Shown one piece after another: positions 52,019 to 60,525 of a stretch of 64,000 bases of DNA. The stretch is from Streptomyces sp. LBL (GTDB lineage: Bacteria > Actinomycetota > Actinomycetes > Streptomycetales > Streptomycetaceae). The DNA is taken from NCBI RefSeq assembly GCF_029893585.1, contig NZ_JARXYX010000046.1, positions 1-64,000 on the forward strand, in the 5' to 3' direction. Each line of letters begins with the position of its first letter. Position 1 is the stretch's first letter. The notes beneath the pieces were generated by a model. The model was given only the letters and a program-made list of their open reading frames with translations, was not told the DNA's origin and did not search any database. The position numbers and the translations under genes are program-made.

Positions 52019-52166
52019 TCATGGCAGGCCTGCCCGGACTCGGGAGACCTTCAGTGGACCCTCGCATGCGGCACGGGAATCCGTGTAGACGATCACGGAC
52101 AGGAACCCGCCCGAGGGAACCCGTGAACCGCTCCGGGTCTGATGGAGGCTTGGTCTCTGTGGTGGT

Positions 52167-52610
52167 TCAGTTTTGTGGCGGGTTGGGGTGGTGGGCGTGG
52201 ATGGTGAGTCCGGTGATCTGGCCGGATTGGATGACTGGGCCGTGCTGTACTCCGCCGTTGATGTTGTTGTGTACGGTGCCCGGCCGCGCCGCTTCGCTCT
52301 GTAGGCGCTGTAACGATGTGAGCAGTTCGCGTAGTTCGGTGCCGGAGACGGCGCGGGCCTCCAGTAGATGGCGTAGGTATGCGTTCCACTGTTCGACGGT
52401 CGCGCGGGCTCCGTGTGGGTGGCCTGTGGATTGGGAGGCGAGGAGTCGGGCCCGGGTGGCGTCCAGGTCGGTGATCGTGGAGTTGCTTGGATCGTTGCGT
52501 GTGAGGAACCGCCGCAGGAGTTCGCGGGCGTGCGTCCAGGAATCGGTGACCATGAGTGAGACCAGGGTGGTCGCTCCCGAAGCGGTCAATGCGGCCAACT
52601 CGTTGTCCAT
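52167..52610 (-). CDS. Small helical protein with C-terminal GGVxHGPVIQSG motif (putative conflict-system component)
   Basis: A 147-residue protein with AAGGAGAACC before the ATG at 52610. The N-terminal 110 residues are helical (MDNELAALTASGATTLVSLM, then WTHARELLRRFLTRNDPSNS, then LREL LTSL-type helices). Residues 113-138 form a Gly/Asn/His-rich tail, VHNNINGGVQHGPVIQSGQI followed by TGLTIHAHH. The tail resembles the Gly/His motifs in the TIR and P-loop proteins of the same operon and bacterial amyloid-type signalling motifs. It is the last gene of the run, 48 bases after the membrane protein gene. It may recruit or template assembly of the other components; that is inference. Confidence 0.7.
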   Translation of the reverse strand: MDNELAALTASGATTLVSLMVTDSWTHARELLRRFLTRNDPSNSTITDLDATRARLLASQSTGHPHGARATVEQWNAYLRHLLEARAVSGTELRELLTSLQRLQSEAARPGTVHNNINGGVQHGPVIQSGQITGLTIHAHHPNPPQN

Positions 52611-52658
52611 GGTTCTCCTTCAAGTAGGGCTCGGACTCCGGGTCTTCGGCCGTCTGCG

Positions 52659-53693
52659 TCATCTGGGCTGTTCTGGTTCTTCCGGCTGGTCGTCCGGGTG
52701 GGCGGCGAAGGCTGCTGGCGGGTCGTAGCGGCGCAGCAGTTCATCGGCCGTCTCGTGTTTGTCCTGCGTTCTGATGACGTCGGCGATCTGCTTGGTGAGC
52801 ATTCCTCGTCGGTCATCTCCGCTGGTGAAGCCCATGCCGGTGAGGAAGGCCTCGAAGTGGTCAGCGGCTGTTGGTTCCCGTTCGGCAGGAGCGGAGGGCC
52901 CGTTGGCCGTGGGGATGAGGCCCTGAAGCCGCTCGGGGATGTCGGTGTCGTTGGCTGCGGCGGTGAGCTGGGCAAGGAGACCGAGGTCTGCCACGGTCTT
53001 CTCTATGTGGTTGTCGTTCTTGGCCAGCCACCAGACCACCGCGCTGCCGGTGTCCTTGAGTACGTCGTCGCCCAGGTACTCGCGCTTGCTCTGCTCGTAC
53101 TTGCGCTGGTGTTCCCAGACCGCCTTGTCCTTGCGGACCTCAGCGAGTTTGGTCAGCCGTTTCTGATCGGATTCGTGCAAGGTGAGCGTGATGTTTTCTG
53201 CCATGACTTGGAGGTGTCCGGTGTGGTCCGGGCGCATTCTGCTGAGGGCACCGCTCAGTTCGTGCTGGACGAGTGAGGCTCGGCCGGGCTCCCGTTGTTC
53301 GGTGAGTGTGCGGGCGCGGTCCAGCACCGCTTCGACGGCGAGGCCGGCCGGGTTGAGGACGGGGTCGTCGCCGTGGGTTTCGAGGGGGTGCCACCGTACG
53401 GTGGCGGAGAAAACGAAGTCGTAGTCGGCCCACCTGCTGGGCAGTGCGACGCGGCTGACGTGGTGTTCCCTGCGCTCGATCGGGGTGGCGGGGAGGAAGT
53501 TCGTGAAGTCGGCGGGTAGAGAACCGCGGCGCTTCGCGGCGATCTTGAAGGCTGCAGCGGGAGCTCCGGCGACGGCAAGGGCCAGGGCGGCCCACGCCCA
53601 TGTGGGCCACCCCTGCACCAGGCCGAGGATGGTCAGCAACAGGGCACACAGGACGGTGAGGAAAATGGTCGTCGTCTTGCGGCCGGTGGTCAT
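52659..53693 (-). CDS. Two-TM membrane protein resembling SPFH/prohibitin-type proteins
   Basis: A 344-residue protein. Transmembrane helices lie at about residues 9-27 (TIFLTVLCALLLTILGLVQ) and 32-49 (WAWAALALAVAGAPAAAF). The cytoplasmic part begins with a beta-rich segment (YDFVFSATVRWHPLE). It continues with LAVEAVLDRARTLTEQREPG and a long charged coiled coil (KRLTKLAEVRKDKAVWEHQR, then KYEQSKREYLGDDVLKDTGS). This order resembles SPFH-domain scaffold proteins, though I cannot confirm the match. Its start overlaps the stop of the P-loop gene by ATGA. It could anchor the TIR/P-loop complex at the membrane. Confidence 0.7.
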   Translation of the reverse strand: MTTGRKTTTIFLTVLCALLLTILGLVQGWPTWAWAALALAVAGAPAAAFKIAAKRRGSLPADFTNFLPATPIERREHHVSRVALPSRWADYDFVFSATVRWHPLETHGDDPVLNPAGLAVEAVLDRARTLTEQREPGRASLVQHELSGALSRMRPDHTGHLQVMAENITLTLHESDQKRLTKLAEVRKDKAVWEHQRKYEQSKREYLGDDVLKDTGSAVVWWLAKNDNHIEKTVADLGLLAQLTAAANDTDIPERLQGLIPTANGPSAPAEREPTAADHFEAFLTGMGFTSGDDRRGMLTKQIADVIRTQDKHETADELLRRYDPPAAFAAHPDDQPEEPEQPR

Positions 53694-55687
53694 CGTGTAG
53701 TCCCCCTGGGCGGTGCGGGCGGAGTCGGTGGGGCCGGCGGGCGTAGGCCCTGGGCCGCGGAGATCTTCTGGATCAGGCGTTCGGTGGTTGCGGCGCCGGA
53801 TGCCCGTCCTCCTGGGGCGGTGGGCTCTGCGGCGCGGGCGACCGAGTACAGCGCTGCGAGGGTGCTGCCGTTTCGGCCTGCGGCATCGACCAGCAGACCG
53901 AGCATCCGGTCGCGATGGTTGTCGGCGGTGCAGGCCGTGTGCAGCCACCGTTCGGCATACGGCTGCCAGTGCGGCTGCGGCAGTCGGGCGAGCGCCTCCG
54001 CCCAGCCTGCTACCACGCAGTCCTGGACGCCCTTTTCGTCGATCAGCGGGCGCGGTGCGCCTGCTGGGTCCGTGAGTGCCTCGGGGTCGCAGATCCGCAG
54101 GAAGAGGCGGGCGTCGACGGTCGGTGCGGTTGAATGACAGGTGAGACGGTCGAGTATGCGGCGGCGAAGTCGCGCACTGGTCACGGCAAGGCGGCACAAG
54201 GCATCGAGAGCGGGGGTGGCGCCGCGCTCCCGGCGGGCCAGGTGATGCAGGCGGGTCACAGCCTGGTCGGGGTGGGCGGGCGCGATCACGTCGGTGCAGA
54301 CGCGTAGGAGAACATGCGCGAGGCTCCCCGTCAGATGCTTGTCCCTACACCAGTAGTAGACGAGCATCCGCAGACTTCGGCCGTAGCGCGGGTCGCTCAG
54401 ACCGCAGGCCAATGCATCTACAGCAGCCTCCAGCCGGGCACGGCTTGTGGGCGCAGCGCTCCACTCCTCCGCCAGGAATGCCAAATCGTTTCCCCGTCCG
54501 GTGCGCAAGTACTGGTCGGCGAGCCGGCTCACCAGTCTCTTGCGCAGGTCCTGCCTGATGTGCGGATCGTCCAGCTCCGCACTCTGGACGGTCCAGGTGC
54601 TGAACAGGTGCCGAAGGTCAGGCATGTGGTCCCAGAAGTGGGCGCGGACTGCGGCGTCGTAGTCCAGCCTGTCGAACCGCACGCGGCTGTCCGGCCCGGC
54701 TGCTGCACCGATCTCCTTCAAGCGCTCGGCCAGATCTTTGCCTTCGAGGAGAGGCGTCTCGTCCCGCGGCGTGTTGAGGGTGCTGAGCAGGAGTGCGGCG
54801 CCTCGGTGGATGACGTCAGCGTGCGCGCCGTGGAGCATGGCGGTGGCAAACTGCAGCGCCCGCTGGGCAGCCGTGCACCGTGTCGCGACGAGTTCGGAGA
54901 CTTCCTTGCGCCACTGCGTGCGCGCGTCGCGGGACTGCTCGCACCAGGTGGCGAACCCGTCACGAACCGGAAACGCCGCACGGGCTCGGCGCACGCGGTC
55001 GGCGAAGTGCGCGATCTCCTCCATCGACGGCTCTTCTGCCAGGAATTCATCAAGCGCCGGGGCAGGAAGCCCGTACTCCTCATACGGAATCCGGTGGAGT
55101 CGCAGATGCCGCCGGAAGACCTCCATGGCCGGCGGGCGCGCGATATCGGCCCGGTAGGGCTGGAGGCGAGACTCCAAGGCGCCGTCATGCGGCATGACGA
55201 CCACCAGATGCGCCTGCTGTTCCTGCACCGCCTTGCGCAGCGCAGACAGGTCCCTGCGCGTCTGCGCCCATTGGGAGACGTCCGCCTCGGCAAGGTTCAG
55301 CAGAAGCCGGTCACCGACGCCGACCAGGCCGGGATCGGTGAGGACCCCCTCCTCCTCGCCGGGCAGAAGCTCGCGGAAGATACCGGTGCTCTGGTGAACC
55401 TCGTACAGCAGGACGCATGCTGCAGCGGTTCTGCCGCTGCCAGGAGCGCCGTGCAGGATCACGGTACTGCTGGCGTCGAGGACACGGCGTGCCATGCCCA
55501 TCCCGGCGGGGTCGACGAACTGCTGCCGGACAAGGCGGAGCTGGTCATCTGCGATGCTGCGCGGACTTCGGCCGGGCGCCTCCTGGTCCCCAGCGCCCAT
55601 ATTGACGGTGTAGCTGTAGAGGTCGCCCGAGCCCGCGTGCACCGGGCCTCCGGGCTGCTCGACGCGCGCGGTGAATGTATCGCTCAC
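53690..55687 (-). CDS. NLR-like P-loop protein of the TIR operon
   Basis: A 665-residue protein from the GTG at 55687, overlapping the TIR gene by GTGA. Residues 14-24 are GPVHAGSGDLY, matching GPVHSGQGNLY in the TIR protein. A P-loop follows at residues 80-87: GAPGSGRT, with Arg in place of the usual Lys. RLLLNLAEAD and HLVVVMPHDG fit Walker B and sensor strands. From about 200 on the protein is helical throughout (EEIAHFADRVRRARAAFPVR, then RALQFATAMLHGAHADVIHR), without recognisable LRR, WD40 or TPR signatures. The C-terminus is Pro-rich. It is probably a STAND-type sensor or switch. Confidence 0.7.
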   Translation of the reverse strand: MSDTFTARVEQPGGPVHAGSGDLYSYTVNMGAGDQEAPGRSPRSIADDQLRLVRQQFVDPAGMGMARRVLDASSTVILHGAPGSGRTAAACVLLYEVHQSTGIFRELLPGEEEGVLTDPGLVGVGDRLLLNLAEADVSQWAQTRRDLSALRKAVQEQQAHLVVVMPHDGALESRLQPYRADIARPPAMEVFRRHLRLHRIPYEEYGLPAPALDEFLAEEPSMEEIAHFADRVRRARAAFPVRDGFATWCEQSRDARTQWRKEVSELVATRCTAAQRALQFATAMLHGAHADVIHRGAALLLSTLNTPRDETPLLEGKDLAERLKEIGAAAGPDSRVRFDRLDYDAAVRAHFWDHMPDLRHLFSTWTVQSAELDDPHIRQDLRKRLVSRLADQYLRTGRGNDLAFLAEEWSAAPTSRARLEAAVDALACGLSDPRYGRSLRMLVYYWCRDKHLTGSLAHVLLRVCTDVIAPAHPDQAVTRLHHLARRERGATPALDALCRLAVTSARLRRRILDRLTCHSTAPTVDARLFLRICDPEALTDPAGAPRPLIDEKGVQDCVVAGWAEALARLPQPHWQPYAERWLHTACTADNHRDRMLGLLVDAAGRNGSTLAALYSVARAAEPTAPGGRASGAATTERLIQKISAAQGLRPPAPPTPPAPPRGTTR

Positions 55688-56439
55688 CGCTCGTTGTCCT
55701 CGGGCTGGCCCGATTCACCGAAGCGGTGGTGGATGTCACCACGTTGATCACCCTCGATGTTCGTCATGCCGTCGCCCGAGTAGTGCCGGTCACCCGAAAT
55801 GTGGCGCGAGTTCTGGTAGAGGTTTCCTTGGCCGGAGTGCACGGGACCGGTCGATCCTTTGATCACGGTGTTGCCGACGTCTCCGGTGAAGTCCCGGCTC
55901 TGCACTGCCGTTCCGCTGACGGCGCCGGCCGAGTTGGACACGGAGCCTGGACCAGCCGCCGGTACTTCGGCGTGCTCGAGGTCGTACAGCTCGGGAACCA
56001 TCTCGGCTACCAGGTCACCCAGGCGCTTCAAGTCCGCTTCTGCGTTCTGCGTGTCCAGCCGCACGGACTGCAGCTCGGCCAGCCTCGCCAGCTCCTGCGG
56101 CAGTCTCTCCTTGCGCAGGCGTTCCGTCCCCCTGCCTGCGAGGACGGGCACCACCGGCACTCCGCAGTTGAACGCCTCCACAATCTCCTTGCGGACCCAG
56201 TCCTCCGGGTCACGCAACCGGGACTGGAAGTTGAGCCAATCGGCCCCGATGACCGCCAGCACCAGAGCACTGCGGCGCACGCTCGCCAGGAGCGCCTCGG
56301 GGTAGGCGGAGCCCGGAGAAATGGACCGCGAGGCGCGAAACGTCCGGTCCTTGCCGAAACGGTTGGCAAGCTCGTTGTCGATCAGGGCGGCGATGTCATT
56401 GCCGTCGCCTGTCCGGTAGTTGATGAACACGTCGGGCAT
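55684..56439 (-). CDS. TIR-domain effector with C-terminal Gly/His motif tail
   Basis: A 251-residue protein. Residues 1-155 form a TIR domain: VFINYRTGDGNDIAALIDNE (strand A and helix A), the BB-loop region SISPGSAYPEALLASVRRSA, VLAVIGADWLN (strand C), and DPEDWVRKEIVEAFNCGVPV. In the last of these Glu85 aligns with the catalytic Glu of TIR NADases. The tail (about 160-251) is Gly/Ser/His-rich with TVIKGSTGPVHSGQGNLYQN and ISGDRHYSGDGMTNIEGDQR. Such TIRs cleave NAD+ or make cyclic ADP-ribose signals on activation. GAGAGGAAC precedes the ATG, 12 bases after the XRE/TPR gene. Confidence 0.8.
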   Translation of the reverse strand: MPDVFINYRTGDGNDIAALIDNELANRFGKDRTFRASRSISPGSAYPEALLASVRRSALVLAVIGADWLNFQSRLRDPEDWVRKEIVEAFNCGVPVVPVLAGRGTERLRKERLPQELARLAELQSVRLDTQNAEADLKRLGDLVAEMVPELYDLEHAEVPAAGPGSVSNSAGAVSGTAVQSRDFTGDVGNTVIKGSTGPVHSGQGNLYQNSRHISGDRHYSGDGMTNIEGDQRGDIHHRFGESGQPEDNER

Positions 56440-56451
56440 GCCAGGTTCCTC

Positions 56452-57744
56452 TCAGGAGACCGGAAGTCGGGACAGCACTGCCAAGCGTGGCTCCAGCCGG
56501 CGCACCACGGCGTGACCGGAATGCCGGGCCAGGACCCGGGAGAGGCGACGGAGGTCGATCGTCACGGTCGCGGACCGAACGGCCACCACCCCATCGAGCA
56601 GCGGCGCCACCAGTGCGCAGGCGTGGTCGATCTCACCGTGCGACGCATAAGCCAGCGCCCGACGTATGCCGTAGCGCACCTGCGTGCGCACCGCCTCAGG
56701 CGAGACCAGTGCGAGTTGGCGGTCCAATTCCTCGGCTGCCTTCCGCACTTGGCCGAGGTCGAACAGACACCACCCGGTGATCATGCCAACCGAGTCAGGC
56801 AGATGCATGCTGCCGATCACCGGAGCCTCACCCTCGCCTTCCTGGACGGCCAGCAGTGTCCGGGCCCGGTCCAGAGCACGCATGCACGCATCACCATCGC
56901 CGGCCAGAGCGTGCCCCTGAGCCTCACGCTGCGCGGCAAGACCCCGGATCCGCGGCGGGAGCGTGCCACTCTGCGCCCGACGCGCCAGAGCAACGGTCTG
57001 CTCGGCATCGTCCTGATACAGCGTGACCAGGGCCCGCCGGACCAGCGCATACCCGGCCAGTGCCCGGTCGCCACCGGCTGCAGCAAGGTCCACCGCACGC
57101 TGCGTCCACCACAGCGCCGCCTGCTCGTCACCCGTCTCCTGCACCAGCCAGCCGACGTACTCGGCGTACCGGGAGCCCAGCGCCAGCAACTCCTGGCGTG
57201 TGCCGGAATCCACATGCGCGGACAACTCCCGCAACGTATGGGTCTGCGCTATCAGCCCGGGCAGCAGGAAGCCGGGCTCAACGCTCTGGCCGAGCCGCCG
57301 GTAGTGCGTGAACAGCGAACGGGATGCATCCAGCATCCCCACGCCCCCGGTCGGCGATACGCGGCCCTGGCCGCCCGTACGCCAGCTCATCAACGAGGCT
57401 GCCCCGGCGCCTACGACCTGCCGCCGACCCACTGGCTGAAACCCACTCGAACCATCCGGTGACAGCCGCATCACCCACTCCTCCTCATTGACCCCATATG
57501 GAGCCGGTTCCTTCGGCACGTCAGTAACGGGCGGGGCGACCAAAGCGATCAACGCTCCGCCGGCGTGGAGGGCGGCGTCGCACAACCGAGCCAGATCACG
57601 GCTGGGCGCTGCAATGCCTCGTTCGACCTTGCTCAACTGCGCCTTGCTGTAGTGCACGACGGCCGACAACGCTGTGAGACTCAATCCGGCGCCCAAGCGC
57701 CGCTTCCTCAGCTCTTCGCCGAACTCGCTGGACGGCAGAAGCAC
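56452..57744 (-). CDS. XRE-TPR regulator heading the TIR operon
   Basis: A 430-residue protein starting at the GTG at 57744 with GGAGG eight bases upstream. Residues 8-60 are an XRE HTH (FGEELRKRRLGAGLSLTALS, then VVHYSKAQLSKVERGIAAPS). Residues about 170-420 are TPR-like helical repeats (ALGSRYAEYVGWLVQETGDE, then AALWWTQRAVDLAAAGGDRA, LRRLSRVLARHSGHAVVRRL). Streptomyces has many such regulators, some responding to peptides or small ligands. As the first gene, 12 bases before the TIR gene, it probably controls the operon and could sense the trigger directly. Confidence 0.8.
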   Translation of the reverse strand: MLLPSSEFGEELRKRRLGAGLSLTALSAVVHYSKAQLSKVERGIAAPSRDLARLCDAALHAGGALIALVAPPVTDVPKEPAPYGVNEEEWVMRLSPDGSSGFQPVGRRQVVGAGAASLMSWRTGGQGRVSPTGGVGMLDASRSLFTHYRRLGQSVEPGFLLPGLIAQTHTLRELSAHVDSGTRQELLALGSRYAEYVGWLVQETGDEQAALWWTQRAVDLAAAGGDRALAGYALVRRALVTLYQDDAEQTVALARRAQSGTLPPRIRGLAAQREAQGHALAGDGDACMRALDRARTLLAVQEGEGEAPVIGSMHLPDSVGMITGWCLFDLGQVRKAAEELDRQLALVSPEAVRTQVRYGIRRALAYASHGEIDHACALVAPLLDGVVAVRSATVTIDLRRLSRVLARHSGHAVVRRLEPRLAVLSRLPVS

Positions 57745-58164
57745 GGAAAACCTCCAGGACCGTCCACCCAGGTGCACGAGGGGTGCTGCACGAAAGAGTG
57801 CGGCACCCCTGACTGGACGGACAAGGCAAATGGCACTGTTTCCCGTTTCCTCTCCGCAGACGGGAGGCACTACTCGCGACCAGAGGGACCCGCCGCCTGC
57901 CTTCACAAGGAGGCGCGACGACGCCCCACCGCGGCCGGCCGGATGCCTCTCTCGCTGCGGATGCGGGCGTTGGCATTGCGCCAGTGCAGGCGCGAGTGTG
58001 AGCCGACGGACGGTTGGACGTGGCTTGGGGGGAACGGCTGCTGCCGCGCTGGAGTGCGGGCGGTCCGCCAGCGATCGCAGGGACCCCTACGGCAGCCGTA
58101 TTGATCATCAGCACCCGTGCGCTGGGGGTCCGCTACGGTACGAGCGAGTCTCCGCACAGACCAG
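57745..58164. other. 420-base divergent promoter region
   Basis: The gap between the XRE-TPR operon and the murG-like gene. No convincing gene or strong inverted repeat is seen. It should contain the promoters of both directions. Confidence 0.4.
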
Positions 58165-59389
58165 ATGGGATCTCCGTTGGTGAACAGCACTCATGAGGGT
58201 GCGCTGCCTGCTTTCCGGTTGACTGTGACGGGTGGTGGGACCGGTGGGCATACCTACCCGGCGCTGACCGCCATCCGGGCGCTTCGGGACCGGCTCGCGG
58301 GGTCCGGGCGGGTGCTGGAGGTGCTGTGGATCGGTGCAAAGAGCGGGCTGGAGGCCCGGGTTGCTCCCGCCGAAGGGATCCCGTTCACCCCGGTCGCCAC
58401 GGGCAAGATCCGCCGGTCGTCGAATCCGCTGAAGATGCTGTCGGCCGCCAACGTGCGGGACATGGCGCGGGTGCCGTTGGGCGTGGCGCAGGCACGCAAG
58501 GCGATCGCGGCATTCCGTCCGGACGTGGTGCTGGCGACCGGGGGCTATGTAGCCGTTCCGGCCGGACTCGCGGCGGATGTGCGGGCGGCCGCTGGTGCTG
58601 CACGAGCAGACGGTGCGGCTGGGCCTGGCCAATCGCAAGCTGGCCGGGTCGGCGACGCGGATCGCGGTCTCCTCGGAATCGACGTTGGAGCTGCTGTCCG
58701 AGGAAGCACGCTCCATCGCCGTGGTGACCGGGAATCCGGTACGGCCCGAGGTGCTGAGCGGGCACGGGCAGAAGGCGGTCGAGGCACTGGGGCTGCGGGG
58801 TTTCGACGGCCGGCGGCCCACCGTGTACGTCACCGGTGGCGCCCAGGGGGCTCAGCAGATCAACACGGTCGTCTCCGAGGTCCTGCCGTGGTTGCTGGAG
58901 CACGCCAACGTCATCCACCAGTGCGGGCCCGACCACGTCGAAGGTCTGCGGCAGCGGGCAGCCTCCCTCCCGGCCCAGAGCTCGGGCCGCTACTGCGTAA
59001 GCGGATTCATCGGACAGGAGCTGCCGGACGTCCTGGCCCTCGCGGACGTGGTGATCTCGCGCAGCGGGGCGGGCACGCTCGCCGAGCTGACCGCACTCGG
59101 CAAGGCGGCCGTGTTCATCCCGCTGGCCACCTCGGCAGGCAACGAGCAGGCCTACAATGCGCGCCACTTGCAAGAGGCCGGGGCCGCGGTCGCGCTGGAG
59201 GGTGAGGTGACGGCGCAGCGGATGCAGGACGCGTTGGGCCCGCTCCTTGCCGATGCCCGCCTGCGGCAGGCGATGGCGGAGCGGGCCCGAGCGTACGGCC
59301 GTCCGGATGCGGCCGAGCGGCTCGTGGACGTGATCCTGTCGGCCGCTGAGGACGCAACGGCAGGTGCCGGGAAGCACCGCGCTCGATGA
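58165..59389 (+). pseudogene. murG: murG-like UDP-GlcNAc transferase gene with a frameshift
   Basis: Two overlapping frames rebuild a MurG homologue (UDP-N-acetylglucosamine: lipid I GlcNAc transferase). The N-terminal half has RLTVTGGGTGGHTYPALTAI and RPDVVLATGGYVAVPAGLAA. The C-terminal half has RPLVLHEQTVRLGLANRKLA, VYVTGGAQGAQQINTVVSEV and VISRSGAGTLAELTALGKAA. The switch is at about 58575-58600 (GCGGATGTGCGGGCGGCCGC), needing a +1 shift. Start could be ATG 58165 or GTG 58180. A housekeeping copy should exist in the dcw cluster, so this is an extra, probably decayed paralogue unless the shift is a sequencing error. Confidence 0.75.
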
Positions 59390-59413
59390 CCTCGTGACCG
59401 CGCTCGAGTAGGT

Positions 59414-59608
59414 CTAGACCGAGGTAGCGATCCAGTGCGTGGCGACTGTGACCACGCCCGTGCCTATTGTGTATGCGGCACCAAGCGCTGCACGCCACAG
59501 CAATACCTTGGCTCGGCGTCGGTACCGCCGATGGCGATCTTCGCGGCCCTCCGATTGACGCGGACGTGCGTTTAGTTCATGGTGCTGCGGGATGGGTGCG
59601 GTAGACAT
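59414..59608 (-). CDS. 64-residue single-pass membrane protein
   Basis: Begins MSTAPIPQHHELNARPRQSE with GAGAGGAGCCCACG upstream of the ATG at 59608. A basic stretch (REDRHRRYRRRAK) precedes one C-terminal transmembrane helix (VLLWRAALGAAYTIGTGVVT, then VATHWIATS). The charge pattern predicts an N-in, tail-anchored topology. It is divergent from the XRE/coiled-coil gene at 59740, an arrangement that would suit a small membrane toxin and regulator, or simply an unrelated small protein. Confidence 0.55.
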   Translation of the reverse strand: MSTAPIPQHHELNARPRQSEGREDRHRRYRRRAKVLLWRAALGAAYTIGTGVVTVATHWIATSV

Positions 59609-59739
59609 CGTGGGCTCCTCTCCGCCGGACGGTCCGGCTACCCGTCAACTCCACATCTCCGCAGGTACGTTGCGGCAGAGAGCAAGACCAACTTGCGGTG
59701 TCTCGCGCATCTTGCGGGCCGCGCAACGGGGAAGGAACA

Positions 59740-60525
59740 GTGACCGAGGAGCAGTCAAAACAAAGCGTCGTGCCGGTGCCAGGGAGGCCTCTGCCACTGT
59801 TGTCACCGCTCAGAGACGATCTCGGAGAAGAGCAGAGATCCCTTGCTGAACATCTGCGGAGCCTGCGCGAACGCATCGGACTTGCATCCTCGGAGCTGGC
59901 CACGGCGCTCGGTGTGGATGCCACCCGGCTGTCGCGCTACCTGTCGGGTGAGGATCTGCCACAACCGCAACTTCTCACCAGCCTTCATCAGCTACTCGCC
60001 AGCCGGAACGGCGAGTACTCGACTGACGAGACAAGCAGGAGAAGCCGGGCCCTGCTGTATGCCGCCGCTCGGTCGAAGGGCCCGCTGTCCGCCCGCGCGT
60101 ACGAGATTGCGGGACTGCAAGAGAAGCTCCACGAACAGCAGGCAGAAACGGCCCGTTCTCTTGCCGAGCTGCAGGCAGAGATGCAAGACGAACGTGATCA
60201 TCGACGCCGTGACGAGGAGGAGATTGCCCGCCTTCGACAAGCTGGTGTGGCAGACCGCGATGAGCAGATACGCCGGCTGGAGGTGGAGCGAGACAGTGCA
60301 CTGAAGAGGGTTGCCGAGCTGGAAGACCTGGTCGCTCAGACCGGTGCCCTACTGCAACTCCAGCAGCACGATGCCCAGCATGCGGAGGAGATGGCTGCCG
60401 AAACTCAGCGCGCACTGGACTGGTGGGAGCACGGTGAAAAGCTTCCGTATCAGCGCCAGAAGTTTGACCTAAGACGCCATCCGCTTATCGATCACGGGGC
60501 TGGCCTGGTCGAACAGGGTTCCTGA
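59740..60525 (+). CDS. XRE-type HTH protein with long coiled coil, 3' end altered by IS
   Basis: About 261 residues from the GTG at 59740 with GGGAAGGAA upstream. Residues about 28-80 form an XRE HTH (LAEHLRSLRERIGLASSELA, then LGVDATRLSRYLSGEDLPQP). Residues about 130-225 are a long coiled coil rich in Glu, Arg and Gln (LQEKLHEQQAETARSLAELQ, then RLEVERDSALKRVAELEDLV). The last 20 residues read into the left end of the IS5 element at about 60485, so the native C-terminus is likely missing. Similar HTH-coiled-coil proteins in Streptomyces are uncharacterised. Confidence 0.72.
   Translation: MTEEQSKQSVVPVPGRPLPLLSPLRDDLGEEQRSLAEHLRSLRERIGLASSELATALGVDATRLSRYLSGEDLPQPQLLTSLHQLLASRNGEYSTDETSRRSRALLYAAARSKGPLSARAYEIAGLQEKLHEQQAETARSLAELQAEMQDERDHRRRDEEEIARLRQAGVADRDEQIRRLEVERDSALKRVAELEDLVAQTGALLQLQQHDAQHAEEMAAETQRALDWWEHGEKLPYQRQKFDLRRHPLIDHGAGLVEQGS

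Noticed and set aside
57565-58190. Several overlapping frames in the gap between the XRE-TPR and murG-like genes
   Set aside because: All are Arg/Pro/Ser-rich with no stable coding signal; a divergent promoter region explains the gap better.
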